Shown: positions 9,427-19,315 of the stretch, piece by piece | Position numbering within the stretch: position 1 is the stretch's first letter | How the letters are laid out: each line of letters starts with the position of its first letter | Assembly: GCA_003427395.1 (NCBI GenBank) | Contig: BFEA01000301.1 | Location: forward strand, 1,101,758 to 1,123,654 | Reading direction: 5' to 3' | From: Chara braunii | Lineage: Eukaryota > Streptophyta > Charophyceae > Charales > Characeae | DNA: 21,897 nt | Notes under the pieces: model-generated | Told to the model about the DNA's origin: nothing | Seen by the model: only the letters and a program-made list of their open reading frames with translations | Databases searched by the model: none | Translations under genes and position numbers: made by a program

Positions 9427-9972
9427 CGTGCCATGATATGGTTCGTAGCCGCCGGAAGGGCGGACCATGCCACGGCATGGTCCGGCGGCTCCGGGACTCC
9501 GGATCATGCCATGGTATGGCCCGACGCCTCCACGACGCGAGACCATACTGTGCCATGCTCCGGTGGCTCCGAGACTCCGGACCATGCCATCGTATGGTCC
9601 GACGCCTCCACGACGCCAGACCATAGCATGGCATCGTCTGGCGGCTCCGGGATGCCGGACCATGCCATTGTATGGTGTGGGGCCTCCGTGACGCCAGACC
9701 ATAGCATGGCACGGTCCGGCGGCTCCGGAACGCCGGACCATGCCGTCCTATGGTCCGACGCCTCCGCGAGGCCAGACCATAGCATGACATGGTCTGGTGG
9801 CTCCGGGACGCCGGACCATGCCATTCTATGGTCCGACGCCTCCACAACGGCAGACAATAGCATGGCATGGTCCGGCTGCTCCGGGACGCCGGAACATCCC
9901 ATGGCATGGTCTGCCGTCTCTGCGACGCCGGGCCAAGCCATGGCATGATGGCAAGGTCCGGCGGCTCCGGGA
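9427..9972. repeat. 78-bp hairpin satellite, seven units
   Basis: Units start at 9505, 9583, 9661, 9739, 9817 and 9895, with a diverged unit before them (9427). Each 78-bp unit is two related 39-bp halves. The first half has GGTCCGACGCCTCCACGACG then CCAGACC; the second has GGTCTGGCGGCTCCGGGA then CGCCGGAC. Each half can form a GGTCYG/CRGACC stem. As 78 is divisible by 3, long ORFs run through on both strands, but they are repeat translations. The last unit merges into the CATG array. Confidence 0.95.
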
Positions 9973-11050
9973 GACTGGATCCGACATGGCATGCCATGGC
10001 ATGATGGCAAGGTCCACACGATGCCATGCCATGATGGAACATGGCGAGGCCATGGCATGCCACGATGGTATGATGGCATGATGCCCCTTCCCATCAAGGT
10101 CCAAACGATGCCATGCCATGGCATTATGAACACGGCGCCGGGATACTGCACCCGACATGGCATGCCAAGGCATGATGGCAAGGTCCAGACGATGTCATGC
10201 CATGATGGAACATAGCCATGCCATGCCATGACAGGATGGCATGGTGCCCCTTGCCATCATGCCACCTTGCCATGGCATGATCCCAAGGTCCAGACGATGC
10301 CATGCCATGGCATGATGAACACAGCTGAAGGAAACTGGACCGGCATGATGGCAAGGTCCAGACTATGCCATGCCATGGCATGATGAACACGGCTCCGGGA
10401 TACTGGACCGACATGGCATGCCATGGCATGATGGCAAGGTCCAGACGATGCCATGGAAGGATGGCATGATGCCCGTTGCCATCATGCCATCGTGCCATGG
10501 CATGATCGCAAGGTCCAGACGATGCCATGCCATGGCATGATGAACACGGCGCAAGGAGACTGGGCCTTGCCATCATGCCATGCCATGATGGCAAGGTCCA
10601 GACGATGCCATGTCATGACATGATGAATACGGCTCCGGGATATTGGACCGACATGGCATGCTATGGCATGATGGCAAGGTCCAGACCATGCCATGGCATG
10701 ATGGAACATAGCCATGCCATGCCATGGCATGATGGCAAGGTCCAGACGATGCCATGCCATGATGGAACATAGCCATGCCATGCCATGGCATGATGGCATG
10801 ACGCCCCTTGCCATCATGCCATCTTCCCATGGCATGATCGTAAGGTCCAGAAGATGCCATGCCATGGCATGATGAACACGGCTCCGGGAGACTGGACCTT
10901 GCCGTCATGCCATGCCATGATAGCAAGGTCCAGGCGATGCCATGCCATGGCATGATGAACATGTCTCCGGGATACTGGACCCGACATGGCATGCCATGAC
11001 ATGATGGGAAGGTCCACACGATGCCATGCCATGATGGAACATGGCAGGTC
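9937..11050. repeat. CATG-rich palindromic satellite, copy 2
   Basis: Same module vocabulary as 1-1173 (CATGCCATGGCATGATGGCA, AGGTCCAGACGATGCCATGC, GAACACGGCTCCGGGATACT). The right-hand 220 bases align collinearly with copy 1, while the order of modules further left differs, consistent with unequal exchange inside the array. ORFs in all frames are repeat translations. Confidence 0.9.
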
Positions 11051-11052
11051 AT

Positions 11053-11118
11053 GGTCCGGCGTTCTGGCGGCGTCGGACCATGCCGCGATATGGTCCGGGG
11101 TCCCGGAGCCACCGGACC
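11053..11118. repeat. Pair of GGTCC...GGACC hairpins, copy 2
   Basis: Counterpart of 1178-1242. The hairpin at 11053-11079 begins GGTCCGGCG and ends CGTCGGACC. That at 11092-11118 has the perfect GGTCCGG/CCGGACC stem. The first hairpin pairs better here than in copy 1, where one arm reads GGTCCAGCG. Confidence 0.75.
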
Positions 11119-11440
11119 ATACCGGGGAATGGTCCGCTGCCACGTGCCATTCCTAGATCGGATCATCGCATCGCGATGCGCGGGCTGAAGGGCCGTGCCA
11201 ATGCAACATAAGGTCAGGATGCTAGGCCGTTCAATTGCACGACAGTGCCAGGGATGAAAGACCGTGCGCTAGAATGCTGGGAGCCGCGCTGCAGGACCCG
11301 GGATGGAGGACCGTGTCAGTGCATGGCATCCCTAGGGCTGAAGGACCGTGCCATGTCATGCTATGGTCCGCCGTTCACTATGTTACGAAGAAGGATGCAC
11401 GACCTTGACAGTGCAAGGCTCGTTGCACGGCGTTACCCGA
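11119..11440. other. Degenerate repeat spacer, copy 2
   Basis: Collinear with 1243-1564 of copy 1. It carries loose AGGACCGTG-type repeats and no supported gene. Confidence 0.55.
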
Positions 11441-11553
11441 TTTTTCTGTGATGACGTAGTAAGAAGTGCACTCTATAGATTGGTGTGAAGTATTGTTAAA
11501 ATGGGCCTTTGGTTTTCTTATAAATGGGTGCTCGGTTAACCTGCTCTCCCCGA
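11441..11553. mobile_element. 113-bp insertion in copy 2 with CCCGA flanks
   Basis: Copy 1 reads GCGTTATCCGGCTCAATG at the matching place. In copy 2 the sequence CCCGA occurs immediately before the insert (11436-11440) and again at its right end (11549-11553), as a 5-bp target-site duplication would. The 108 bases between are AT-rich compared with the flanks, begin TTTTTCTGTGATGACG and end ACCTGCTCTCC, and show no clear terminal inverted repeat or coding capacity. It could be a small non-autonomous element or filler DNA at a repaired break. Confidence 0.65.
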
Positions 11554-11574
11554 CTCAATGCGGAACCATACTAG

Positions 11575-11673
11575 ACCATTGCACGGTAAGACCCGCCTCA
11601 ACGCAGGACCATTGCATGGTAGGACCCGCCTCAATGCAGGACCATTGTACGGTAGGACCCGCCTCAATGCAGG
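11575..11673. repeat. 33-bp tandem repeat, three units, copy 2
   Basis: Units start at 11575, 11608 and 11641, matching those at 1586-1684 with a few substitutions (for example GCATGG and GTACGG for GCACGG). A partial unit follows. Confidence 0.93.
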
Positions 11674-11798
11674 ACCATGCTGGACCATTGCACAGTGGGA
11701 CCATGTCGTGACATGATGCTGCATTGGCGAGAGAGTTGGGCCGTGCCGTGACATGGTCTGGGGTCCGGGGTCCCGAAACCACCAGACCATAAAGGGGA

Positions 11799-12802
11799 AT
11801 GCTCGACGAGAGAGTTGGGCGACCCGACTGTGGCGCACGACCGCAATGGCGTAACATATTTTCTACGTTCCTCGCAAACATGCTGATAGCAGTGTATGTG
11901 TTATATACAGAAGTTGCTTTACGTGATCTTTCAAGCGGTGCGATGGATACCGGCGACATTAACCGTCATCGACGATTGGATGAGAAAACAAAATTGAGGA
12001 TTGTCGAGGCAGTTCGAGTCGATCCATGGTTGAGCGTGTTGCCATGGCGAGGAAGAGTTGGGAACTGGAGCGAGAGCGATTGGGATACTGCAATGATAGA
12101 ATGTCCATGGGCGCAGGACTTCAGATTTGCCAACAAGATGGAATGGGGACGACACATCGAAATATGTCTTGCCTCCCTCCAGACAGCGTATATACTGAAC
12201 TACGTGAACATACATTGGATGTACGACCACCAGGATAGTTTTGACCCTCATGTATCTATTACAAGCCAAGAGTGTTGCGAGCACGATAGAGCAATCTAAT
12301 GCAAGTTCGTAACAACATCACCTCGCACATGGCCGGACAGTTCGGACTCGAGTTGCAAAGGTGTGGAAGATTGTGCAACAGAATCACAACTTACCCCGTG
12401 CGGAACGAAGCGGGAACAACCAATCAACGCATATCTTATTGCTCTGTGAGGCTTTTCTTAAACGATGTCGATTTATGTAGAGTGAATTGTGTAGCATGCA
12501 TAGGCAAGGGTGAGAGATTAATAGAGGCAAGATGCGAAGCAATGTGGATTGAGGAGGAATGTGACAATGTCGTATTTAATATGAAAGAGTCGGTGGAGGA
12601 AGTAGAGGATAATGTATGCACCATAAGAGATGTTATTGGCATAGCTCTCGCTGGTACACACAGTTTCGTGAAGATGTCATATATATCATCATTCGATAGG
12701 GACGACAATGACAATCCCGAGGGTTTGAAAACGCTCACATTTGGCTCACCCCTGCACGGTTTGTATAGTTATGAAGGCAAACGTGTTCCACGCATAGTTT
12801 GA
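11799..12802 (+). pseudogene. Broken copy 2 of an unrecognised gene of about 334 codons
   Basis: Same unknown family as 1810-3093, and the better preserved copy. The frame from 11799 is open to a TAA at 12297-12299, where copy 1 has TCA. About 40 bases on, one base is missing (near 12337; GGACAGTTCGG here, GGAGCGGTTCGG in copy 1), and the second half continues in the shifted frame to a TGA-type end at 12802. The second half holds RCGRLCNRITTYPVRNEAG, LCRVNCVACIGKGERL and LAGTHSFVKMSYISSFDRD. Because each copy is broken at different sites, the gene was probably intact when the block duplicated. I cannot assign a function. An alternative start is the ATG at 11943, in a better initiation context. 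Introns cannot be excluded. Confidence 0.6.
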
Positions 12803-13370
12803 ATATAACAAAATTTCATGTTATAGATGGTTAGATGGTTTGGCATAGATAGGCATGTATCATCGATGAACACGTTGTATCCCTTTGGCTCCTCGCGAGG
12901 TTCCGCTTTAAGGTAGTGTCCACTTCAATCTTGGAACATTGTCAAACTGTTTCATAGTCAGATTGTTTTCAACCATGGCTGGAAGCATGTGGTATCGGGA
13001 TACAGGACATACATTCTGCAGTGTGTACTACGTAGGTGGATCCGTGTGGTATGCCCCAGTACCTGTCTATTGCAGTCGCGCCTTTCGTGTCCTCTTATGT
13101 CGCCTCCTCCTCCTCGTCATCCGGGACAGCCGTGTTATGTACATGCTAAGGACAAAGGTAGGGTTATGATATGGTGGAAATCGAGAAGGCGGACTGGTGT
13201 GAAGGTGGGAGGATCGCTGCTAGTCAAATGAAACAATAGTGTGGTGTACAAAACCGGGACGCTAGACCCGGTTTTCCAGCTGGTGTAGGTCCTCACCACT
13301 AGTTTTCAGCCATCGCCATCGGTCCTATTCGTAGGGGTTGCTCCTATCTGCTCCACAAATACGGCCGGTC
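12803..13370. other. Downstream part of duplicated block, copy 2
   Basis: Collinear with 3094-3660. It contains the perfect hairpin AAAACCGGG/CCCGGTTTT at 13250-13275 (8-base loop), which is one mismatch short in copy 1. A short frame at 12939-13169 is shared with copy 1 only in its first half. No confident gene. Confidence 0.4.
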
Positions 13371-13740
13371 GAGATGTTTTGCGAAAAAAAGAAGAAGAAA
13401 AAAAAATCATCGTCAATTTTCGTAATTGCTGGTCTGTGATCGGGCCCCTTCTCACACATTGTGCTGATGATGCGATGTTCGCCTTGCAGACCGTTATGTT
13501 TATTTGTATGGGACACGGACCCCTTATAACACTCCCCTCCTGCGTGTATACGTGGTTTTTTTTTTTTCCCATTTTTCATTCTCCAAGAAAAAAAAGACAA
13601 AGAGAAAAGGGAAAAAAAAAAGTAACGACATATCGGGAAAGTCCTCACGATGCTTATTAAAACTAGCAAAAATAAAGAATGTATATTGCATAGTTTGTGA
13701 CGGAGCATCTAATGGTCAGCCGTCTCACGGGTTCCTGCAT
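13371..13740. other. Unique A/T-run spacer, no gene
   Basis: It begins where similarity to copy 1 ends. It holds purine-rich runs (GAAGAAGAAAAAAAAA near 13390), a T-run at 13556-13567 and A-runs near 13585 and 13611. ORFs on both strands here are short and Lys/Phe-rich from these runs. I see no recognisable feature. Confidence 0.5.
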
Positions 13741-14826
13741 AAGTTGGCCCGGTGCGACGGGGACGGCCGGAACATCCAACGGTCCGCCGCCCCGGGGACC
13801 AGACCATTAGTGGGTTCAACGCCTCGGGGACCAGACCATAGCACGGGATGGTCCGACGCCCCGGGGACGCCGGACCATACCATGGTCCGGCGGCTCGAGG
13901 ACCCCAGACCATGGGGTGGTGCGGCGCCCCGGGCACACCGAAACATCCAATGGTCCGGCGCCTCGGGGGCTCTAGGCCACAACGTCCCTAGGATGGTACA
14001 GCGCCTCGTTGGCTCCATAACAGCGAAGAGTCGGGACCATGAGCTGGCCCAGCGCGACGGGGATGGCGAGTTTATCCAATGGTCCAGCACCTCGGGTGCT
14101 CCAACCATGGGATGGTCCGAGACATCCAATGGGGGACGCCGTAACATCCAATGGTTTAGCGCCTCGGGGGCTCCAGGCCATGGTCTGGCGCCCCGGGGAC
14201 ACCGGACCATACCATGGGAGGACTCCGCATGGGGGCTTCAGACCATAGGATGGTGAGGCGCCTCGGGGGCTCCAGACCATGGCATGGTCCGGCACCCCTG
14301 GGACGCCGGACCATCCAATGGTCTGGCGCCTCGGGGGCGCCAGACCATACCATGGGATAGTCCTGCACCCCGGGGACGCCGGACCATACCATGGTTCGGC
14401 GGCTCCGTGGGGTGGTGCAGCGCCCCGGGCACACCGAAACATCCAATGGTCCCGCGCCTTAGGGGCTCCAAGCCACAGCGTCCCCAGGATGGTACAGTGC
14501 CTCGGTGGCTCTGGAACAGGGAAGAGTCGGGACCATGAGCTGGCCAAGCGCGGCGGGGACGGCGAGTTTATCCAATGGTTGTGCGCCTCGGGTGCTCCAA
14601 CCATGGGATGGTCCGAAACATCCAATGGGACGCCGTGACATCCAATGGTTCGGCGCCTCGGGGGCTCTAGGCCATGGGATGGTCCAGCGCCCCGGGGACG
14701 CCGGACCATACCATGGTCCGGCGCCTCGGGGGCTACAGAACATGGGATGGTGCGGCGCCTCAGGGGCTCCAGACCATGCCATGGTCCGGATGCCGGACCA
14801 TACCATGGTCCGGCGCCTTGGGGATG
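13741..14826. repeat. Hairpin satellite with GGTCCGGCGCCTCGGGG core
   Basis: About 1.1 kb of irregular repeats of roughly 30-45 bases, such as ATGGTCCGGCGCCTCGGGGG then CTCCAGACCATGG, and CGCCCCGGGGACGCCGGACC. Perfect inverted repeats include 13869-13891, 14700-14722 and 14792-14814 (GCCGGACCAT, loop ACC, ATGGTCCGGC) and 14781-14801 (ATGGTCCGG, ATG, CCGGACCAT). A larger internal duplication relates 13850-14217 to 14359-14716. Both-strand ORFs (WSGASGAPDH type and its complement) are repeat translations. Confidence 0.92.
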
Positions 14827-15127
14827 AGAGGCCGACCATCGAAGGCCGGGAAACCCGAGTCCCTGCCTGTCGCTCGTATGGTTTGCCGCTCTCCACCTTT
14901 ATTGTTCCTGCTGGCGAGCCAGATGCGAGAAGAGCTGCAACGACCAGTTGCAGCACTAACATCCTCAGCCGCCACTGCCAAGTGTACTGGTGCGTTCAGC
15001 TCGGCATGCCGTAAGACCTTGGTTCCGTGATCAGGATAAGTTTTTTTCTCTGTCGTCGGCGTGTTCGAAGGTTTCCGCGAGAGTGGGATTTTCCGTTAAC
15101 AATGTCTTCGAATGCTTTGCAGCAACC
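14827..15127. other. Unique leader upstream of the transposase-like gene
   Basis: Repeats stop at about 14826. The frame of the gene below is open back to 14990 but without an ATG. A pyrimidine-rich stretch (TTTTTTTCTCTGTCGTC near 15040-15056) could belong to an intron end. No terminal inverted repeat of a transposon was recognised here. Confidence 0.4.
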
Positions 15128-17954
15128 ATGCACACGTCGAACATAAATAGTGAGAAGGGGAGCTGCCCACCTCCGTCGCAGTCATCCACTGCATACCGAG
15201 GAACTTCATCACCACAACGACCCCTCTCCAGCTCTGAAAGTAGGTCCCCTTCATTGGGGAAGCTTCATCGAAACCGTAACTCCTCGCCACGTTCAATTCG
15301 TGCTCCTAAGAAGAGAAAAACAGTTCTTCAATATGAGAGTCACCCGTCCCACACTATAGTCCGAAGGTTGAGACTGGAGGATTTAATCAAGGCAGTCAAG
15401 CATGACGGATCCACTCCTCCCCCCTGTCAAGCATCAACAAAGTGTCTGCCCACTCCAGACATCCGCTGTGAGGAAGACTCATCCAGTCGCTGCAATTCGG
15501 ATGAGCACAGCGGTGGAAACGGCGCATGTTTTCCACCGGATAAACCTTCCGATGAGAGCGAAGACTACATGACACAACAATGTGCCAGTGAGCCACCATC
15601 CTTTTTGACAGAGTTCGGGTCGGGCACGGGGAAGAGGAAACACACGTATGTGAAGCGAAAGCGAAGAAGCGAGATATCATATGCAAATTTGCTGGAGAAA
15701 TGCACCATAAAAGAATGCGCTGCTGTGCTGAAGAAGACGTGCTGCAAGAAAATGCAGTGTTGTTCTAGAATGACAGCGGAGGAGGTGTACAAGGCGAAAA
15801 TAAAATAAAGATCGTTGAGCCCCGAAGAAAGGAGGAAGTGGTGGATGAGGCAACTGGACAGTTTTACTTGCATTGAAGACGAAAATACGATGGTCAAACC
15901 TGTTGTGGAAAAACACAGGGTTTGTATTCAGGTATGGTGCTACATTATCGGCTTCTCCAGAAACACGTACGCTTTCTACCATGATCTGCATGAGAACGGT
16001 ACGGTGTTGTCGATTCATGGAAGAAAAGGTCACTCCACCACATCATCGGCTCATGCGATGACTTTCCAGACATTCCAGACTTTGATCATGGAGGAGGCAG
16101 ATGCAATGCCCGACCAGACAGACGTAAACAAGGACTACGAAGTTAGACCTCGCATCAGACTGCCTCCTACGTACGCAACCAAAACAGACGTGTATGAAAG
16201 CATCAAAAGACGGTTGCAGAAACAGAACATTGATTGCTGCTCTTCACAAGTTTTCGGAAAGATGTGGCGTGATTTCTTCTGGCATGTTCACCTGGCAAGG
16301 TCAACCGACTATGCTAGATGCAATTACTGCACAAAACAAATAGACCTTATCAAAGGTGTCATGCCAGACATCAGACGAGGTTTCGTTGCGAAACTCAATC
16401 ACCATAGGTCGTTGCAGAAAGCACATCGCGAATTATATCAAATATGGTCGGCTGAATCTAAGTGCATGAGGAACAAAAACTTGTGTATTATAATTGATGG
16501 GATGGACCAAGCAAAAACGGTGATTTCTTACACTGCTCGCAACAAAGACATCAAAGGCGATGGACAATCACACAATGATAAAAACAAACCTCATCGGTAT
16601 TCTAGCACATGGGAGGACTCCGCACATTATCGTCCACACATGGTTTCCTATTTTCTCGCACGGCGCTGACTTGATCGTGTCATCGGTCACAAAGGTGTTA
16701 AGAGACATACAGACACAACCAGGAGGGTTGCCTCCGGTTCTCAGACTCCAAGCTGATAACTGTGGAGGTCAAAATAAGAACAAATATGTATTTGCGTTCC
16801 TGATATTGTTTGTGAAATTTTATATTTTTGAAGTAGTGGAAATGGGATTTATGATAGTGGGGCATACACATACGGACATCGATGCGGAGTTTAGCTTGTT
16901 CTCTAGGAAGCTAGCAGGTTCGAACGCCTACACGATGGAAGAATTATTCACGGCACTTAGAAATTATACGAAGGAACAGGTAGACTGCACATTTGTAAAG
17001 AATATGGCGGATTGAAAAAACGCTGTGAGAGGTTTCTTGGACAAACGAATTGGTGGACATTCCACCCCGCACCTCTTCAAGTTCTATATGGACGGGGACA
17101 ACCCTGCAATGGTGTACAAAGAGTACTGCACCAGTAATGAGTGGTTGTCTGAAGGTGAACCCATTTACTGGTTCAAAAGAAAAGAGCAGGGGAGATGGGC
17201 GAGGCCTTCCATGCCATTTGAACCACGTAGCCTAAAGGTTACATTGGAAAGTGGGGATTTCGTCAAGGGCTTGCAAGGTATAGGTGCTCTCGTGGATGAA
17301 TGGAAGGAGGAGCGACCGGAATGGGAGACACAAGAACATTGGAAACGAGAGCTAAAAGAAAGCCGGATGCAGTATTGGAAAAATCAATTACAGATATTCA
17401 AAAACATGGAGCAATGCAAACATGATGAGTCTGTCGCTTTGTCAACCCCGTTCTGACTATCACCGATGTAAGACACCATCGAAGACACGAGAATCATTCC
17501 AACTGTAGAAACCCCACCAATGAAACATTGCTTCGTAGGGCTTAAGAGCGATGCCCCCAAACCAGAATTCGCCCCAGCCAAAGACGTCGATGTGGGCTAT
17601 TTTGTTGTGTTACAGGCACCGGACGAGAGCGTCGAAAGAGGAGTGACTTCTTGGATAGGGCGTGTGATTGAAAAATCAAAGGATTCAGATCGGATTCTTG
17701 TTCAGTATTGAAGGCCACAAAGCAAACACACAAATGTGTCCAAGTTATACGAAAATTTTTGGAACAAAAATTGGCGAGTCGAGAAAGAGTCGTCACCTGG
17801 CTGGCAAAACATTATCAGTGTAGCATGGGGATGGAAGAACGAAAAGCGATGTGAAACCGGCCTCAAAATCTGAAAGAATGATGCATTCAAAGCAATGAAA
17901 TCGTTGGAGGCGGTTCACCAGGCACATTCTACCACAACAATGAATGTTGTTTGA
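15128..17954 (+). pseudogene. Decayed DUF7869-type transposase-like gene
   Basis: The inferred protein (about 940 codons) has the layout of the DUF7869 group of transposon-derived proteins. It has an N-terminal basic, Ser-rich part with a classical nuclear signal (PKKRK, 15305-15319) and a Cys cluster (KKTCCKKMQCC, about 15739-15771). Next comes a helical SPEERRKWWMRQL region and VCIQVWCYIIGFSRNTY. The RNase-H-like core follows, with IIDGMDQAKT (Asp at 16496 and 16505), ADNCGGQNKNK (Asp at 16755) and GHTHTDIDAEFS (Asp at 16875 and 16881). The C-terminal module is SWIGRVIEKSKDSDRILVQY, then RP. I chose ATG 15128 because its context is good (GCAACCATG); the open frame reaches further up. Breaks: TAA 15806, one extra base near 16559, TGA 17013 (Trp likely), TGA 17454, TAA 17469, TGA 17709 (Trp likely), TGA 17871. 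The frame ends at TGA 17952. Family assignment is from motif memory, and the catalytic roles of the Asp residues are inferred. Confidence 0.8.
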
Positions 17955-18032
17955 TGTAACATTCGAACATGAAGTGCGCATCAGTCATCACCGTTACACA
18001 TGTTGCCACCTCATAATCTGATGGTTTTGTAG

Positions 18033-18843
18033 GGGCTATACTATGACAGACATAACTAACTTTCGTTCATGTTATATTATTTCTACAACAACCACAAGGT
18101 CGGATACTTCGACTATGGACGCGGAGGTCAATATGAGCCGTCATGTTGACAAATGGGAAACATCCATACGCTACAATCAACTTATTTCATTTCGGTACAT
18201 GCAACGAATGACACCGGTTGGGCTCCGCACGCTTCACGAGACCATGATATACCCCACTTTTGACTTACGGCCTCCGCAAATGCAACGCAAGATGTCAAAG
18301 ATGGCTAAAACATGAGACTCGTTGTCAAATTATTGGAGAACCGGGGCACAACGATGGAATAATGTTTTCTACGGAGGCGGTTCGATATTTGACAACGAAA
18401 CACTGGACTGTGGTCAAATACTATGCATTGCGTTTGAAGCACGACATGAAATGACGTATTGTTGCACAAGGATCGATCACCGCAAACCTCATCAAAACGA
18501 TGATGTAGATGATATGACATATGTCGTATCTCGGCACGCCCAACTGTTCTGTAGTGTTGTTAGAGATGTCATGATACAGTTCGTGCGAGATAGAACATCC
18601 GTCATTGGGACAATTGCTGTGAAGGTGCTTCTAACGTTCGACGATTATGAAGCAACAAAAAGCATCAAGAAAACGAAGACAAAAACAATTACAGACGTGA
18701 AGCACTTGTTTCGACGTATGAATGAGATTCGCCGACATGTGCAGTGTAGGGTGACGAATGATGTTATACCAAGCGAAAAGCAGAGGCTGAAATTATGTGA
18801 AGTAGGATTGGAAAATGAAGGGGAAAAAAATGAGGTTATATAA
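18033..18843 (+). pseudogene. Unrecognised coding-like block with one in-frame TGA
   Basis: The frame opens after a TGA at 18019. A possible splice acceptor (GGTTTTGTAG, ending 18032) precedes it, and the first ATG is at 18043. It runs to TAA 18841, interrupted once by TGA at 18313-18315. The TGA would be CGA by a single CpG transition. Together the two parts encode about 267 residues of ordinary soluble composition, with MSRHVDKWETSIRYNQLISF near the start, YGGGSIFDNETLDCGQILCI in the middle, and a Lys/Arg-rich end (SIKKTKTKTITDVKHLFRRM). I do not recognise a family. It lies less than 100 bases past the transposase remnant on the same strand, so it may be a second gene of that element or an exon of a larger gene continuing towards 21500. 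Confidence 0.45.
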
Positions 18844-19315
18844 CGTACGAGAATGTGAATGTGGAGAATGTGTATGGTAGCAATGGATCATTGACTGATC
18901 GAAGTGCCATGACAAGGAAATGGTGGGGAATCAAGAAAATTGTCGCAAATGATCAATGACCGATCGACGCAAGTAGTCATTATTCGTATGTAGGGATATG
19001 AAAACCTGTATTTATTTGTAGAAGGCAACGATTACGGATATGCAAGAGATGGTGGGAAAGAGACAATTGCGGATTGTGTTGGAGCGTACGAGAACGTGAG
19101 TGTGGAGCACGTGTAAGGTAACAATTGATCAATGACCCATCGAAGTGCCATGGCGAGGAAATTATGGGAAATCAAGAAAATGGTAGCAATTGATCAACGA
19201 CTGATCGACGCATGTAGCCATTATTCGTATGTAGAGATATGAAAACTTGTGTTTATTTGTAAGAGGCAACGATTACGGATAGGCAAGAGATGGTGGAAAA
19301 AAGACATGTTTGTAG
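18844..19315. repeat. 241-bp tandem duplication with four TGATCAATGAC motifs
   Basis: Unit 1 starts CGTACGAGAATGTGAATGTG at 18844 and unit 2 starts CGTACGAGAACGTGAGTGTG at 19085, with alignment fading at about 19306-19315. Inside each unit a motif of the form CAATTGATCAATGACYGATC appears twice (near 18879 and 18946; 19121 and 19185), so there are four diverged copies. The unit also shares TTATTCGTATGTAGRGATAT. No ORF of note. Confidence 0.9.

Larger units (their letters stand above)
9937..13370 (+). repeat. Segmental duplication, copy 2
   Basis: Direct copy of the block at 1-3660. Convincing base-level collinearity runs from at least 10830 (matching 955) to 13370 (matching 3660). Further left both copies continue as CATG arrays whose unit order differs. 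Relative to copy 1 it has a 113-bp insertion (11441-11553), lacks the 279-bp MITE, and lacks one base near 12337. After 13370 it is followed by different DNA from that after 3660. Confidence 0.93.

Noticed and set aside
9427-9972. CRISPR array
   Set aside because: The 78-bp units are continuous, with no constant repeat separated by unique spacers. The context is eukaryotic and no cas gene is present.
16559-16559. Programmed frameshift joining the two halves of the transposase
   Set aside because: The site (AAAGGCGATGG) lacks a classical slippery heptamer, and the gene also carries multiple stops, so a simple one-base insertion is the better explanation.
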